Positions 9,496 to 20,112 are shown, counted from the first letter of the stretch. The stretch: DNA of 64,000 bases from Betaproteobacteria bacterium HGW-Betaproteobacteria-3 (GCA_002842205.1 PHCI01000015.1:1-64000), one strand, 5' to 3'. Translations and numbers: made by a program. Notes: generated by a model from the letters alone, not told the origin.

Positions 9496-9569
9496 GCGCA
9501 AAGCTTACCGCAGCACCGGCACCACGGCCACCCCATGCGCGTGGCGAGCGCCCCGATGGCGAAGCCGTA

Positions 9570-10319
9570 TCAAGCGGCAGCCGTCGGACGGCGCCAGTAT
9601 TCGTACACCCACGCCTCGGTGAAGCCGGCACGCCGGTACAGCGCGCGCGCCGGGCTGGCGGCATCGACCTGCAGAAAAACGCGCGCCACCCCGCGCGCCT
9701 GTGCGGCCGCGCCGAGTGCGGCCAGGACGCGGCTGGCCAGGCCCTGTCCGCGAAAAGCCTGTGCCGTGCGCATGCCGTGCACGCCGACCCAGCCTTCGCC
9801 AAAACCGCCCGAACCCACGGCCACGATCGACCCGTGCATGCGGACGCCCGCATGCACGGCCTGGCGGGCCCGCCGCAGCAGGCGCACGCGATGGGCGCCG
9901 TCCACCGGGTCAAAGCCCTCACCCAGAAACACGGCAGCCCAAGCGTCGTCGATGGTGTCGCAAAGTAGCACCCCGGAGGCGTCGGCCCATCGCGCCAGGG
10001 TGGCGGTGTCGCCGACCTTCACGCAGGTGGGTTGGTGGGGCAGGTAGCCCCGGGCGCCCAGCGTTGCACGCAGGCCGTCAAAGCAGGCCACACGCGGCAC
10101 CCTGAAAACTGCCGCCAGTCCGTGGGCCGCATAACGCGCCTCCACGCGGCGCCAGAAATCCGGGGCAGGCGCCACGTGGGCCAGCGGCACGGCGCTGTGG
10201 GCCCGCCCCACGGTGCCGTGGTCCAGGCCCAGCAGCCAGCCCTCCAGCGGCTCGGCCGCATCGGGCGGCACGGCCGCAAAGGTGGCGCGTTCAATGGCTT
10301 CAACATCGTCGTTCAGCAT
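9570..10319 (-). CDS. GNAT-family N-acetyltransferase
   Basis: 249 residues, start chosen at the ATG at 10319, where the conserved sequence begins. The C-terminal half shows the acetyl-CoA binding pattern V-x-G-M-R-T-AQAFRGQGLASRVLAAL (R-G-Q-G-x-A) and the later VARVFLQVDAASPARALYRRAGF, typical of GNAT domains. The N-terminal half is less conserved. The substrate is unknown. The gene ends 74 bases from the dehydratase start, so the two may form an operon; it is divergent from the permease gene at 10371. Confidence 0.8.
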   Translation of the reverse strand: MLNDDVEAIERATFAAVPPDAAEPLEGWLLGLDHGTVGRAHSAVPLAHVAPAPDFWRRVEARYAAHGLAAVFRVPRVACFDGLRATLGARGYLPHQPTCVKVGDTATLARWADASGVLLCDTIDDAWAAVFLGEGFDPVDGAHRVRLLRRARQAVHAGVRMHGSIVAVGSGGFGEGWVGVHGMRTAQAFRGQGLASRVLAALGAAAQARGVARVFLQVDAASPARALYRRAGFTEAWVYEYWRRPTAAA

Positions 10320-10370
10320 GTCGGCGATTGTGCCCGGCGCGCGCCATCGTGCGGGCGGCACAATGCAGCC

Positions 10371-12944
10371 ATGCGCGCCCTGCTTCGCACCTTTTCATGG
10401 CAAGAGCTGCTGCACCATCCGTGGCGCAATGCGTCGGCCGTCGCCGCGGTAATGCTGGGGGTGGCACTGGCGTTTTCGGTGCACCTGATCAACGCGTCGG
10501 CACTCAGCGAGTTTTCCAGTGCGGTGCGCGCCATCAACGGCCAGCCCGATCTGGAGTTGCGGGCGGTGCGCAGCGGCTTTGACGAGGCCGTGTTCGCCCG
10601 TGTGGCCACGCACCCCGACGTGGCGCTGGCCAGCCCGGTGCTGGAACTGCAGACGCTGCTGCGCACGCCGCAAGGCGACCGCAAGAGTGTGCGCGTGATG
10701 GGAGTGGACGCGCTGACCCTGCCCAGGGTGGCGCCGGCCTTGATGCCGCAGCCCGCTGCGGGCGCCGACCGGCTGGCGATGCTGGCGCCGCGCACGGTGT
10801 TTCTCAACCCTGCCGCGCAGGCTTTGCTGGCCCCGGTGGCCGATGGCGCGGGCGTGCCCCCCGGGTCCACACTGCAGATCCAGGTCGGCCAGCAGTTGCA
10901 GGCGGTGCGGCTCGGCGGCACCGTGTTGGCCGGCGGCGGGCCGCTGGCGGTGATGGACATTGGCGCGGCGCAGGATCTGTTCGGGCGGGGCGGCGAGCTC
11001 ACCCGCATCGACCTGCTGCTGCGCCCCGGCGTTGACCGGCAGGCGGTCGTGACGGCGCTGGCCCTGCCCGGTGACATCGTGGCCAGCGTGCCCGGCGACG
11101 CGGCACAGCGCGTGTCCAACCTGTCGCAGGCCTACCGCGTCAACCTCACGGTGCTGGCGCTGGTGGCGCTGTTCACGGGTGCGTTTCTGGTGTTTTCGGT
11201 GCTGTCGCTCAGCGTGGCCCGGCGTGCGCAGCAGTTTGCGCTGCTCGGCGTGCTGGGGTTGACGCCACGCCAGCGTCTGCAACTGGTGTGGGTCGAATCC
11301 GCATTGCTGGGCACACTGGGCAGCGTGCTGGGTGTGGCGCTGGGCACGGGTCTGGCGGCACTGGCGCTGCGCGTGCTGCGCGGCGATCTGGGCGGTGGTT
11401 ATTTTGCGGGCGTGGCCCCCACGCTGCAATGGAGCCACGGCGCGGCGCTGCTGTACGGCGGGTTGGGCGTGGTGGCGGCGCTGGTGGGCGGATGGTGGCC
11501 GGCCCGCCAGGCCCAGCAGCTGCCATTGGCGCAAACGCTCAAGGGGTTGGGCATGGCCGTGCATGCGGGCCGCAGCCACTGGGTCAGCCTGGCCCTGATG
11601 GCGGCGGGCGCCGCGCTGGCCTTGCTGCCGCCGGTGGGGGGCATCCCGCTGGCGGCCTATGGTTCGGTGGCGCTGCTGCTGGTGGGTGGCATCACCGCGT
11701 TGCCCTGGGCCGTGAAGCTGCTGTACGACCGGCTGGCGCCGCGCCTGGCGCACCGCGCTTTGCCGCTGCTGGCGGTGGAGCGGGCGCGCCGCGTGCGAGA
11801 AAGTGCGGCGGTGGCCATCAGCGGCGTGGTGGCCTCCCTGAGCCTGGCCGTGGCCTTGACGGTGATGGTGGCGAGCTTTCGCGAATCGGTCACGCGCTGG
11901 CTCGACGTGGTGTTGCCGGCCGACCTGTACGTGCGCACCGCGCTGGGTGCCGGCAGCGCCGACACGGCCTGGCTGGCGCCCGCGTTCGTGGCCGCCGCGG
12001 CCCGGCTGGACGGTGTGGCGCGCATGGCCACGGTGCGGACCACGCCGCTGCTGCTGGACGCTTCGCGCCCGCCGGTCACGCTGATCGCGCGGCCACTGGA
12101 CGACCCGGCCACGGCCTTGCCGCTGGTGGGGGCGCTGGTGCCCGTGCCTGCGGGGCAGATCGGCATCTATGTGAGCGAGGCCATGGTCGATTTGTTCGGC
12201 GCCCGTGCGGGCACAGTTTTCACCCCGATTTCAAAGCCTTTTGAGGCCTTAGCCCCCGCCAACGCTTCAAAGTTTGCTACTTTTTTTGTATCTGGCGTGT
12301 GGCGCGACTACGCCCGCCAGTCGGGCGCCATCGCCATCGACCGGCGCGACTTCGAGCGCCTGACGGGCGACACCCGCGCCAACGACCTGGCCCTGTGGCT
12401 GCGCCCGGGTGCGGATGCCGCCCGGCTGCAGCACGACATCCGCGCGCTGGCCGCTCGCGCCTACGGCGCCGACGGGCTGATCGAATTTGCCTCGGCCAGC
12501 GAGATCCGGGCCACCTCGCTGCGGATTTTTGACCGCAGCTTTGCCGTCACCTACTGGCTGCAGGCGGTGGCCATTGGCATCGGCCTGTTTGGTGTGGCCG
12601 CGAGTTTTTCAGCCCAGGTGCTGGCGCGGCGCAAGGAGTTCGGCCTGCTGTCGCACCTGGGCCTGACGCGGCGCCAGGTGCTGGCCGTGGTGGCCGGTGA
12701 GGGTGCGGCCTGGACGGTGATCGGCTCGGTGGCCGGGTTGGCGCTGGGCCTGGCCGTGAGCGTGGTGCTGGTGCACGTGGTCAACCCGCAGAGCTTTCAC
12801 TGGACCATGGAGCTGTGGGTGCCGTGGCTGCGGCTGACCCTGCTGTGCGGCGCCGTGATCGTGGCGGGCACCGCCACGGCCTGGCTGGCGGGGCGTGCCG
12901 CTGCCGGGCACGACGCGGTGCTGGCCGTCAAGGAGGACTGGTGA
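10371..12944 (+). CDS. ABC transporter permease, fused FtsX-type (AttFG-like)
   Basis: 857 residues, start at the ATG at 10371. A transmembrane helix (about 18-40) is followed by a periplasmic MacB-PCD-like domain, a first FtsX block (about 250-390, LSVARRAQQFALLGVLGLTP), further helices, a second periplasmic domain and a second FtsX block (about 725-855, SAQVLARRKEFGLLSHLGLT). This is the duplicated permease architecture that partners LolD-type ATPases and drives export or mechanotransmission rather than import. It overlaps the AttH-type gene by one base (TGATG). An in-frame copy of the dispersed repeat codes for about residues 617-640 in the second periplasmic domain. Confidence 0.85.
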   Translation: MRALLRTFSWQELLHHPWRNASAVAAVMLGVALAFSVHLINASALSEFSSAVRAINGQPDLELRAVRSGFDEAVFARVATHPDVALASPVLELQTLLRTPQGDRKSVRVMGVDALTLPRVAPALMPQPAAGADRLAMLAPRTVFLNPAAQALLAPVADGAGVPPGSTLQIQVGQQLQAVRLGGTVLAGGGPLAVMDIGAAQDLFGRGGELTRIDLLLRPGVDRQAVVTALALPGDIVASVPGDAAQRVSNLSQAYRVNLTVLALVALFTGAFLVFSVLSLSVARRAQQFALLGVLGLTPRQRLQLVWVESALLGTLGSVLGVALGTGLAALALRVLRGDLGGGYFAGVAPTLQWSHGAALLYGGLGVVAALVGGWWPARQAQQLPLAQTLKGLGMAVHAGRSHWVSLALMAAGAALALLPPVGGIPLAAYGSVALLLVGGITALPWAVKLLYDRLAPRLAHRALPLLAVERARRVRESAAVAISGVVASLSLAVALTVMVASFRESVTRWLDVVLPADLYVRTALGAGSADTAWLAPAFVAAAARLDGVARMATVRTTPLLLDASRPPVTLIARPLDDPATALPLVGALVPVPAGQIGIYVSEAMVDLFGARAGTVFTPISKPFEALAPANASKFATFFVSGVWRDYARQSGAIAIDRRDFERLTGDTRANDLALWLRPGADAARLQHDIRALAARAYGADGLIEFASASEIRATSLRIFDRSFAVTYWLQAVAIGIGLFGVAASFSAQVLARRKEFGLLSHLGLTRRQVLAVVAGEGAAWTVIGSVAGLALGLAVSVVLVHVVNPQSFHWTMELWVPWLRLTLLCGAVIVAGTATAWLAGRAAAGHDAVLAVKEDW
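12251..12279 (+). repeat. Dispersed 29-bp repeat core, copy 3 (inside the permease gene)
   Basis: Reads AGCCCCCGCCAACGC... to TTTGCTA, 29 bases, followed by CTTTTTTTGTATC. In the gene it is translated in frame as part of a periplasmic segment. Confidence 0.8.
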
Positions 12945-14020
12945 TGCGCCGCCGCGCCCTTATGCTGGCCGCGGCCCTGGGCGGCGCGGCCCCCGCCTTC
13001 GCCCTGCCCGCGCGGGCGATGACGTTCCCGCGCGATCACGGCAGCCACCCGGACTTTCGCACCGAGTGGTGGTACGTCACCGGCCATGTGCGTTCGGCCG
13101 AACGCGACTTCGGCTTCCAGGTGACGTTTTTCCGCTCGCGGGTGGACGGCACACAGGGCATGACGTCGGCGTTCGCGGCCAAGCATCTGGTGTTTGCCCA
13201 CGCGGCCATCACCGACGTGCAGGGCCAAAAACTGTGGCACGACCAGCGCATTGCGCGCGCCGGTTTTGACATCGCCCTCGCCGATGAAGCCGACACCCGG
13301 CTGCGGCTGCGCGACTGGTCGCTGGTGCGGGAGCGGGCCAGCGGCCACTACCGGGCGGTGGTGCGCGGCGCCGACTTTGCCCTGGACCTGCGCTTCGACC
13401 CCACGCAGCCGGTGCTGCTGCAAGGCCGCGACGGCCTCTCGCGCAAGGGCCCGCAGGAGAAACAGGCCAGCTATTACTACAGCCAGCCGCAACTCGCCGT
13501 GCACGGCACGTTGCAGCTGCAGGGCCAGGCCTTTGAAGTCGCGGCCAACGCTTCGACACCCGAGCGCAACCGAGCCTGGCTGGACCACGAGTGGAGCGAG
13601 GAACTGCTGCACCCCGATGCCGTGGGCTGGGACTGGATCGGCATGAACATGGACGACGGCAGCGCGCTCACCGCGTTCCGGCTGCGCGACAAGGCCGGCA
13701 GGGCACTGTGGGACGGCGGCTCGTTTCGCCACCCCAGCGCCGGGCTGTTCCGCTTTTCGCGCGGCGAGGTGCTTTTTCAGGCGCTGCGCGGCTGGACCAG
13801 TCCGCTCACCCAGACCACCTACCCGGTCGAATGGCGGGTGCGCACGCCCGCGGATTTTTATACCGTGCGGGCCGTGGTCGACGCCCAGGAGCTGGACAGC
13901 CGCACCTCCACCGGCGCCATTTACTGGGAAGGCCTGGCCGACCTGATCGACAGCAACGGCCGCCACGCGGGCCGCGGCTACCTGGAGATGACGGGCTATG
14001 CCAAGCCGCTGCGGCTGTGA
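12944..14020 (+). CDS. AttH/carotenoid 1,2-hydratase-like exported protein
   Basis: 358 residues. The N-terminus is a signal sequence starting with three Arg (MRRRALMLAAALGGAAPAFA). The mature part has HPDFRTEWWYVTG and later NRAWLDHEWSEELL, the hallmark motifs of the AttH/CrtC lipocalin-like family. In Agrobacterium attH follows the ABC genes attEFG; the same pairing is seen here because the start overlaps the permease stop. The known family function is poorly defined (hydratase of carotenoids in CrtC, unknown in AttH). No carotenoid genes are near, so I favour a role with the ABC system. Confidence 0.85.
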   Translation: MRRRALMLAAALGGAAPAFALPARAMTFPRDHGSHPDFRTEWWYVTGHVRSAERDFGFQVTFFRSRVDGTQGMTSAFAAKHLVFAHAAITDVQGQKLWHDQRIARAGFDIALADEADTRLRLRDWSLVRERASGHYRAVVRGADFALDLRFDPTQPVLLQGRDGLSRKGPQEKQASYYYSQPQLAVHGTLQLQGQAFEVAANASTPERNRAWLDHEWSEELLHPDAVGWDWIGMNMDDGSALTAFRLRDKAGRALWDGGSFRHPSAGLFRFSRGEVLFQALRGWTSPLTQTTYPVEWRVRTPADFYTVRAVVDAQELDSRTSTGAIYWEGLADLIDSNGRHAGRGYLEMTGYAKPLRL

Positions 14021-14090
14021 GCCGCTGCCATTTTCCGCGCAGCCCCAACCCGGGCCCTTGAGATTCGGGCCAACCCCCTAAACTTGGTGC

Positions 14091-15884
14091 ATGGCTTCTC
14101 CCAAACCTGATGCGCCCCCGGGCGCGCCCCGCTCCCTTTCGGGTCTGCTGCCCTTTTTGCGGCCCTACCGCGGCCGCATCGCGCTGGCGCTGCTCTTTCT
14201 GGTGCTGGCGGCAGCCGCCACGCTGGTGTTTCCGGTGGCGCTGCGCAGCCTGATCGATGGTGGCCTGGTCGGCGGCAACACACCAGAGGCGCGCAGCACG
14301 CAGTTGATGGCGCTGCGCGGCCACTTTCTGGCGCTGTTTGGCGTGGCGGTGGCGCTCGGCCTGTTTTCTGCGGCGCGCTTTTACGTGGTGAGCTGGCTCG
14401 GCGAGCGCGTCACCGCCGATCTGCGCACCGCGGTATACGCCCACGTGCTGGAGCAAAGCCCGGAATTTTTCGAGACCACCCAGACCGGCGAGGTGCTGAG
14501 CCGCCTGACCACTGACACCACGCTGGTGCAGACCGTGGTGGGCTCGTCGCTGAGCATGGGGCTGCGCAACGCGGTCATGGGCATCGGCGCGGTGGGCATG
14601 CTGGTCTGGACCAACCCCTACGTGATGACGCCGGTGCTGCTGGTCCTGGTGCTGGTGGTGCTGCCCAGCATGTGGTTTGGCCGCCGGGTGCGGCGCCTGT
14701 CGCGCGCCAGCCAGGACCGCGTGGCCGATTCGAGCGCCATCGCAGCCGAAGTGCTCAACGCCATCCCCGTGGTGCAAAGCTACACCGCCGAAGCGCGCGA
14801 GGCGCAGCGCTTTGAAGATGCGACCGACCGGGCCTTTCACACCGCAGTGAAACGGTCGCGGGCGAGATCGGTGCTGGTGGCATTCATCATCATCGCCAAC
14901 GCGGCCCTGCTGCTGTGGGGGCTGTACCAGGGCACGCAGGCCGTGCTGGAGGGGCGCATGAGCGCCGGGCATCTGGGCCAGACCGTGGTGTACGTGATCA
15001 TCCTGGCCGGTGCGGTGGCGGTGCTGGGCGAGGTGTATGGCGACTTGCTGCGTGCGGCCGGTGCGACCGAGAGGCTGATGGAACTGCTGGAGAGCCGTTC
15101 CAGCATATTTTCACCTTCAAATCCGGCCTCAGCCCCCGCCATTTCTAATGGAAGCGCTATTGAATTTGATAGTGTCCAGTTTCACTACCCGTCCCGCCCG
15201 AACCAGCCTGCGCTGAGTGATTTCACGCTCCAGGTGGCCCGCGGCGAAACCGTGGCACTGGTGGGGGCCAGCGGCGCGGGCAAGAGCACGGTGTTCCAGC
15301 TGATCCTGCGCTTTTACGATCCGGCGGCTGGGCACATCACGCTGGACGGCGTGCCCACCCGCAGCATGGCCCTGGGGGAACTGCGTGCCCGCGTGGGCAT
15401 CGTGCCCCAGGACGCGGTGATTTTCTCGTCGAGCGCGCTGGAGAACATCCGTTACGGCCGGCCGGACGCCAGCGAGGACGAGGTGCGGGCGGCCGCCACC
15501 GCGGCGTTTGCCGACGGCTTCATCCGGGCCCTGCCCGAAGGCTATGACACCTTTCTGGGCGAGCGCGGCGTGCGGCTCTCGGGCGGCCAGCGCCAGCGCA
15601 TTGCCATTGCGCGCGCCATGCTCAAGAACCCGCCGCTGCTGCTGCTGGACGAAGCCACCAGCGCGCTGGACGCCGAAAGCGAACGCATGGTGCAGGCCGC
15701 GCTGGAGTCGGCCATGCAGGGGCGCACGACGCTGGTGATTGCGCATCGCCTGGCCACGGTGCAGAAGGCCGACCGGATCGTGGTGCTGGACCATGGCCGG
15801 GTCGTCGAACAGGGCACCCACAATGCCCTGGTGGCCGCGAACGGCACTTACGCGCGCCTGGCGGCACTGCAGTTCACGACCTGA
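14091..15884 (+). CDS. ABC exporter, transmembrane and ATPase domains fused (MsbA-like)
   Basis: 597 residues. The transmembrane domain occupies about residues 20-310 (six helices), with the half-transporter motif FFETTQTGEVLSRLTTDTT. The ATPase domain (about 355-597) has Walker A GASGAGKST, signature LSGGQRQR, Walker B LLLDEATSALD and H-loop AHRLAT. It would act as a homodimer exporting lipids or drugs; MsbA itself usually lies beside lpxK, which is absent, so a drug or lipid exporter is all that can be said. The linker between the two domains contains a dispersed repeat copy in frame. Confidence 0.9.
   Translation: MASPKPDAPPGAPRSLSGLLPFLRPYRGRIALALLFLVLAAAATLVFPVALRSLIDGGLVGGNTPEARSTQLMALRGHFLALFGVAVALGLFSAARFYVVSWLGERVTADLRTAVYAHVLEQSPEFFETTQTGEVLSRLTTDTTLVQTVVGSSLSMGLRNAVMGIGAVGMLVWTNPYVMTPVLLVLVLVVLPSMWFGRRVRRLSRASQDRVADSSAIAAEVLNAIPVVQSYTAEAREAQRFEDATDRAFHTAVKRSRARSVLVAFIIIANAALLLWGLYQGTQAVLEGRMSAGHLGQTVVYVIILAGAVAVLGEVYGDLLRAAGATERLMELLESRSSIFSPSNPASAPAISNGSAIEFDSVQFHYPSRPNQPALSDFTLQVARGETVALVGASGAGKSTVFQLILRFYDPAAGHITLDGVPTRSMALGELRARVGIVPQDAVIFSSSALENIRYGRPDASEDEVRAAATAAFADGFIRALPEGYDTFLGERGVRLSGGQRQRIAIARAMLKNPPLLLLDEATSALDAESERMVQAALESAMQGRTTLVIAHRLATVQKADRIVVLDHGRVVEQGTHNALVAANGTYARLAALQFTT
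15131..15159 (+). repeat. Dispersed 29-bp repeat core, copy 4 (inside the ABC exporter gene)
   Basis: Reads AGCCCCCGCCATTTC... and ends AGCGCTA, 29 bases, followed by TTGAATTTGATAG. It codes for part of the linker between the membrane and ATPase domains. Confidence 0.8.
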
Positions 15885-15938
15885 GCGAGGGGGTGGCCTC
15901 GAACCGCCTCCACCGGCGGGATGCCTTTGCGCCGTGGC

Positions 15939-16442
15939 CTATTGCAGCGGCCCCTTGAGCGCAGGCGGCACCGCCAGCGGCATCACCTGGATGCCTTCGT
16001 CCAGCAGGGCTTCGGTTTCTTCTGGCGTGGCGCGGCCGCGGATGCTGCGGGCGTCGGTTTCACCGTAATGCATGCGGCGCGCCTCCTCCGGAAAACGATC
16101 CCCCACATCATCGGTATTCGCCAGCACCTGGCGCATCACCTGCATCCATGCGGCCTGCAACTGCAGGTCGGGTGGCGCCGACATGACGTCGGCGCCGGGC
16201 CCGGTGACGGACGGGGTGGCGGCACGGACCGGGGCATCGGCCCCGGCCGCTGGCGCGGCGCCAGTGGTCTCGCGCGCGCCCAGATTGAGGCGGGGCGCAC
16301 TGAGCATCTTGACGATCCCGGTGTCGCCGCACATCGGGCATTCCACGAGCCCGCGCGCCAGTTGACCCTGAAAATCGTCTTCCGAGGCGAACCAGCCTTC
16401 AAAGGCATGGCGGTGGGCGCACTGGAGATCGAGAACTTTCAT
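15939..16442 (-). CDS. DUF1178 family protein
   Basis: 167 residues. The N-terminus MKVLDLQCAHRHAFEGWF and the CPMCGDTG motif (Cys pair near residues 36 and 39) are the signature of DUF1178, a family common in proteobacteria. With the first Cys-His (C8, H10) they could bind a metal, like FmdB-type zinc ribbons. The middle is low complexity (Ala/Gly) and the C-terminus is acidic. The function is unknown. It lies 7 bases after the NUDIX gene on the same strand and is probably co-transcribed with it. Confidence 0.85.
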   Translation of the reverse strand: MKVLDLQCAHRHAFEGWFASEDDFQGQLARGLVECPMCGDTGIVKMLSAPRLNLGARETTGAAPAAGADAPVRAATPSVTGPGADVMSAPPDLQLQAAWMQVMRQVLANTDDVGDRFPEEARRMHYGETDARSIRGRATPEETEALLDEGIQVMPLAVPPALKGPLQ

Positions 16443-16449
16443 GGGTGGA

Positions 16450-17055
16450 TTATCGGCCGGTGCGCGTCCCCTGCCCCGTTTGCCACGTCAAGGCCCACGC
16501 GCCCGAAAGGACGTTCTGCAGCCACAGGGCGCCGGTCAGGGTCTTGCCGTCGGTCACGGTGCCATCGCAGCACCAGCCCAGCAACGCCTCGGGGCTGGCC
16601 GTAAAGACCTCGAGAAATTCCCCCGGGTCCAGTCGGGCGACCCCTTTTGCAAGGCCACGTGCGAACCAGATGTCGATGAATTCGTTGGAATACGAAATGC
16701 ACGGATGCAGCACGCCCGCGTGCGCCCATTCGCGCGCCACGTAGCCGGTTTCCTCGGCCAATTCGCGTTGCGCGCAGGCCAGCGGGTCTTCCCCCGGGTC
16801 CAGCTTGCCCGCCGGAAACTCCACCATGACGCGCTGCACCGGGTAACGAAACTGTCGCTCCAGCACCAGCTTCAGGCCGTGGGCAGGATCATCGTCCAGC
16901 AAGGCAATGATCATGACGGCCCCGGGATGCTTCACATACTCGCGGGTGGCGCTGCTGCCATCGGGCAACACCACGGTGTCGCGAAACGCATGGAGAAAGC
17001 CGCCGCGGAACAGCTCTTCACTGTGCGTCGTGTGTTCGGTGAGATCGTCGCTCAT
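16450..17055 (-). CDS. NUDIX hydrolase, ADP-ribose pyrophosphatase type
   Basis: 201 residues with the start at the ATG at 17055. A complete NUDIX box is present: G-x5-E-x7-REL-x-EE-x-GY, from GKLDPGEDPLACAQRELAEE onwards. The upstream strand pattern (VVLPDGSSATREYVKHPGAVMI) is that of ADP-ribose pyrophosphatases, which clear free ADP-ribose. It lies directly downstream of nuoN (55 bases) and may be transcribed from the end of the nuo operon. Confidence 0.88.
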   Translation of the reverse strand: MSDDLTEHTTHSEELFRGGFLHAFRDTVVLPDGSSATREYVKHPGAVMIIALLDDDPAHGLKLVLERQFRYPVQRVMVEFPAGKLDPGEDPLACAQRELAEETGYVAREWAHAGVLHPCISYSNEFIDIWFARGLAKGVARLDPGEFLEVFTASPEALLGWCCDGTVTDGKTLTGALWLQNVLSGAWALTWQTGQGTRTGR

Positions 17056-17110
17056 GCACCCTGCTCCGTGCCGCGTTGCCCCGGACGGATGCCGCACGGG
17101 CGAACGCACC

Positions 17111-18598
17111 TCACGTGGAGAGGGTCTTGATGATGGCTTGCGCGCACAGCGTCATCAGCCCGCCCGGCAGAATGCCCAGGATCAGGATCAGGGCCCCGTT
17201 GATCGACAGCACCACCCGCACGTCGAGCGGCGCCGACACGGCGGTCGCGGTGATGGGGGCATCGAAGTACATCACCTTGACCACGCGCAGATAATAAAAG
17301 GCCCCCACCAGCGACATCATCACGGCAAACACCGCCAGCGCGATGTAGGTGGCCTGCCCCGAGGCGATGAGCGCCTGCAGCACCGCGAGCTTGGCATAGA
17401 AGCCGACCAGGGGCGGAATGCCGGCCAGCGAGAACAGGCAAACGGCCATGATGCCGGCATACAGGGGGCTGCGCTGGTTCAGACCGGCGAAGTCGGAGAT
17501 TTCCTCGCTCTCAAAACCCTCGCGCGCCAGCAGCAGGATGACGCCGAAGCTGGCGAGCGTGGTCAGGACGTAAGTGACGACGTAGAACATGGCCGAGCTG
17601 TAGGCGTTGTGGGCCGACAGCACATTGCCGTTCACCACCCCGGCCAGCAAACCCAGCAGCACAAAACCCATCTGCGAGATCGTCGAAAACGCCAGCATGC
17701 GCTTGAGATTGGTCTGCATGATGGCGGCGAAGTTGCCAAGAAACAGCGAACCGATGGCCAGCACCGCCAGCATCTGCTGCCAGTCAATGGCCAGCGGCAG
17801 CAGCCCCTCGACCAGCAGGCGGATGCTGATGGCAAACGCGGCCAGCTTGGGGGCCCCGCCGATCAGCAAGGTGACCGAGGTCGGCGCGCCCTGATAGACG
17901 TCCGGAATCCACATGTGGAATGGCACCACGCCCAGCTTGAACGCCAGTCCGGCCACAATGAACACGAGGCCAAACACCAGGACCTGATGCTTGATTTCAC
18001 CCGAATTGACCGCCTTGAAGACCGCACCAATCTCCAGTGACCCGGTGGCGCCATAAAGCATCGACAGGCCATAGAGCAAAAACCCGCTGGCCAGTGCGCC
18101 CAGCACAAAGTACTTCATCGCCGCTTCAGTGGCCGTGGCATTGTCGCGGCGCAGCGCCACCAGCGCGTAGCTCGACAGCGTCAACAACTCCAGCCCCAGA
18201 TAGATCACGAGAAAGTTGTTGCCCGAGATCATCACGAACATGCCCAGCAGCGAGAACAGGCTCAGGGTGAACATCTCCCCCCCGCGCAGCATGCCGCGAT
18301 CTGCCGAATAAGGCCGCCCGTAAACCAGGGTGGCCATCATGGCCACGGTCGCAAAGCACTTGAGCCAGTTGCCCATGGGGTCACTGACCACCATGTTGCC
18401 GAACCCGTAGATCGTATTGCCGCTGGTGGCGTAGATGGCCTGGAACAGGGCCACAACACCGAGGGTGAGCAGCGTGAGGAGGTAGGTCGGCGTGCGGCGC
18501 GGCTGCGTCACCGCCAGGTCCAGCAGCGCAATGGCGCAGGCCATCCCGAGCAGGATGAGCTCCGGGTACACCGCAATCCAGCTGAGTTTGTCAATCAT
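17111..18598 (-). CDS. nuoN: NADH-quinone oxidoreductase subunit N
   Basis: 495 residues, start at the ATG at 18598 (a longer frame upstream is not family-like). Antiporter-like membrane subunit of respiratory complex I with about 14 helices; it forms one of the proton channels. Conserved charged residues are visible in [23 protein letters not shown] (Glu in a helix) and [19 protein letters not shown] (Lys in the broken helix). It is the last gene of the 14-gene nuo operon, 25 bases after nuoM. Confidence 0.97.
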   Translation of the reverse strand: MIDKLSWIAVYPELILLGMACAIALLDLAVTQPRRTPTYLLTLLTLGVVALFQAIYATSGNTIYGFGNMVVSDPMGNWLKCFATVAMMATLVYGRPYSADRGMLRGGEMFTLSLFSLLGMFVMISGNNFLVIYLGLELLTLSSYALVALRRDNATATEAAMKYFVLGALASGFLLYGLSMLYGATGSLEIGAVFKAVNSGEIKHQVLVFGLVFIVAGLAFKLGVVPFHMWIPDVYQGAPTSVTLLIGGAPKLAAFAISIRLLVEGLLPLAIDWQQMLAVLAIGSLFLGNFAAIMQTNLKRMLAFSTISQMGFVLLGLLAGVVNGNVLSAHNAYSSAMFYVVTYVLTTLASFGVILLLAREGFESEEISDFAGLNQRSPLYAGIMAVCLFSLAGIPPLVGFYAKLAVLQALIASGQATYIALAVFAVMMSLVGAFYYLRVVKVMYFDAPITATAVSAPLDVRVVLSINGALILILGILPGGLMTLCAQAIIKTLST

Positions 18599-18623
18599 TG
18601 TGGTTCTCTGGGCCCGGGCCCGG

Positions 18624-20099
18624 TCAGTTGAGCTTGGACGCGGCAACATGCCGCAGCAGGTCGGCCACCGAAGTGTTCATCACGTCCGTGAAGGGCTTGG
18701 GATACACGCCCATGTACAGCACGGCAATGGCCAGCAGCGCCAGCATGAGGAATTCCCGGCCGTTGATGTCAATCAGCGCGCGGACCTTGTCATTGGCGAT
18801 CTCGCCCAGGTAAACGCGCTTGTACATCCACAGGGTGTAGGCCGCGCCAAAAATCAGCGCACTCGCGGCCGCGAACCCCAGCCAGAAATTGGATTGGACA
18901 GCCCCCAGAATGACCATCCATTCGCCCACGAAACCAGCCGTTCCCGGCAGGCCGCAATTGGCCATGCTGAAGAACAGCGCAAATGCGGCGAACTTCGGCA
19001 TGGTGTTGACTACGCCGCCGTAGCTGGCGATTTCGCGCGAGTGCACGCGGTCGTACAGCACCCCGATGGACAGGAACATGGCGCCCGACACAAAGCCGTG
19101 GGCGATCATCTGGACCAGGCCGCCCGAAACACCGAGGTCGTTGAACAGGAAGAATCCGAGCGTGACAAAGCCCATGTGTGCCACGGACGAATAGGCCACC
19201 AGCTTTTTCATGTCGCGCTGCACCAGCGCCACCAGGCCCACATAGATCACGGCGATCAGCGACAGGGTGATCATGAGCCAGGCCCACTCCCGTGCGGCAT
19301 CGGGCGCAATGGGCATGGAAAACCGCAGGAAGCCATACGCGCCCAGCTTGAGCATGATGGCCGCAAGGACGGCCGACCCGCCCGTGGGGGCTTCGACGTG
19401 GACATCGGGCAGCCAGGTATGCACCGGCCACATCGGCACCTTGACGGCGAAGGCCGCGAAAAATGCAAAGAACAGGAAGGTCTGTTCGGCCCGGCGCAAC
19501 GGCAAGGTGTGCCAGGTTGCGATGTCAAAGCTGCCCCCCGATTTGGTGTAGAGGAAGATCAGCGCCACCAGCATCAGCAGCGAGCCCAGCAGCGTGTAGA
19601 GGAAAAACTTGAACGCCGCGTAGATCTTGTTGGGGCCGCCCCAGATACCGATGATCAGGTACATCGGGATCAGCGTGGCCTCAAAGAACACATAGAAAAG
19701 GATGCCGTCCAGAGCGCAGAACACACCGATCATGAGCCCGCTCAGGATCATGAAGGCGCCCATGTACTGGTTGACCCGCTCGGTGATGGCCTCCCAGCTG
19801 GCAATCACCACCACCACGTTGATGAACGCCGTCAGCAGCACGAACCAGAATGAAATGCCGTCCACGCCGACGTGGTAATTGACGTTGAAACGCTCGATCC
19901 AGGGGGCCTTTTCGACGAATTGCATCGCCGACGTCCCCAGTTGAAACCCGCCGTACAGCGGCAATGTCACCAGCAGGCTGATCACGGCCCCGACCAGTGC
20001 GAGCCAGCGAACCGCCCTGGCGTGTTCATCACGCCCGAACGCCAGCAGGATGACGCCAAAAACGATTGGCGTCCAGATGGCCAGACTCAACAAACCCAT
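18624..20099 (-). CDS. nuoM: NADH-quinone oxidoreductase subunit M
   Basis: 491 residues. Antiporter-like complex I subunit with the family motif [20 protein letters not shown] (catalytic Glu in helix 5) and [20 protein letters not shown] (Lys of the broken helix). It pumps protons in the membrane arm. It lies 13 bases after nuoL and 25 bases before nuoN. Confidence 0.97.
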   Translation of the reverse strand: MGLLSLAIWTPIVFGVILLAFGRDEHARAVRWLALVGAVISLLVTLPLYGGFQLGTSAMQFVEKAPWIERFNVNYHVGVDGISFWFVLLTAFINVVVVIASWEAITERVNQYMGAFMILSGLMIGVFCALDGILFYVFFEATLIPMYLIIGIWGGPNKIYAAFKFFLYTLLGSLLMLVALIFLYTKSGGSFDIATWHTLPLRRAEQTFLFFAFFAAFAVKVPMWPVHTWLPDVHVEAPTGGSAVLAAIMLKLGAYGFLRFSMPIAPDAAREWAWLMITLSLIAVIYVGLVALVQRDMKKLVAYSSVAHMGFVTLGFFLFNDLGVSGGLVQMIAHGFVSGAMFLSIGVLYDRVHSREIASYGGVVNTMPKFAAFALFFSMANCGLPGTAGFVGEWMVILGAVQSNFWLGFAAASALIFGAAYTLWMYKRVYLGEIANDKVRALIDINGREFLMLALLAIAVLYMGVYPKPFTDVMNTSVADLLRHVAASKLN

Positions 20100-20112
20100 T
20101 TTTATTCTTCCC

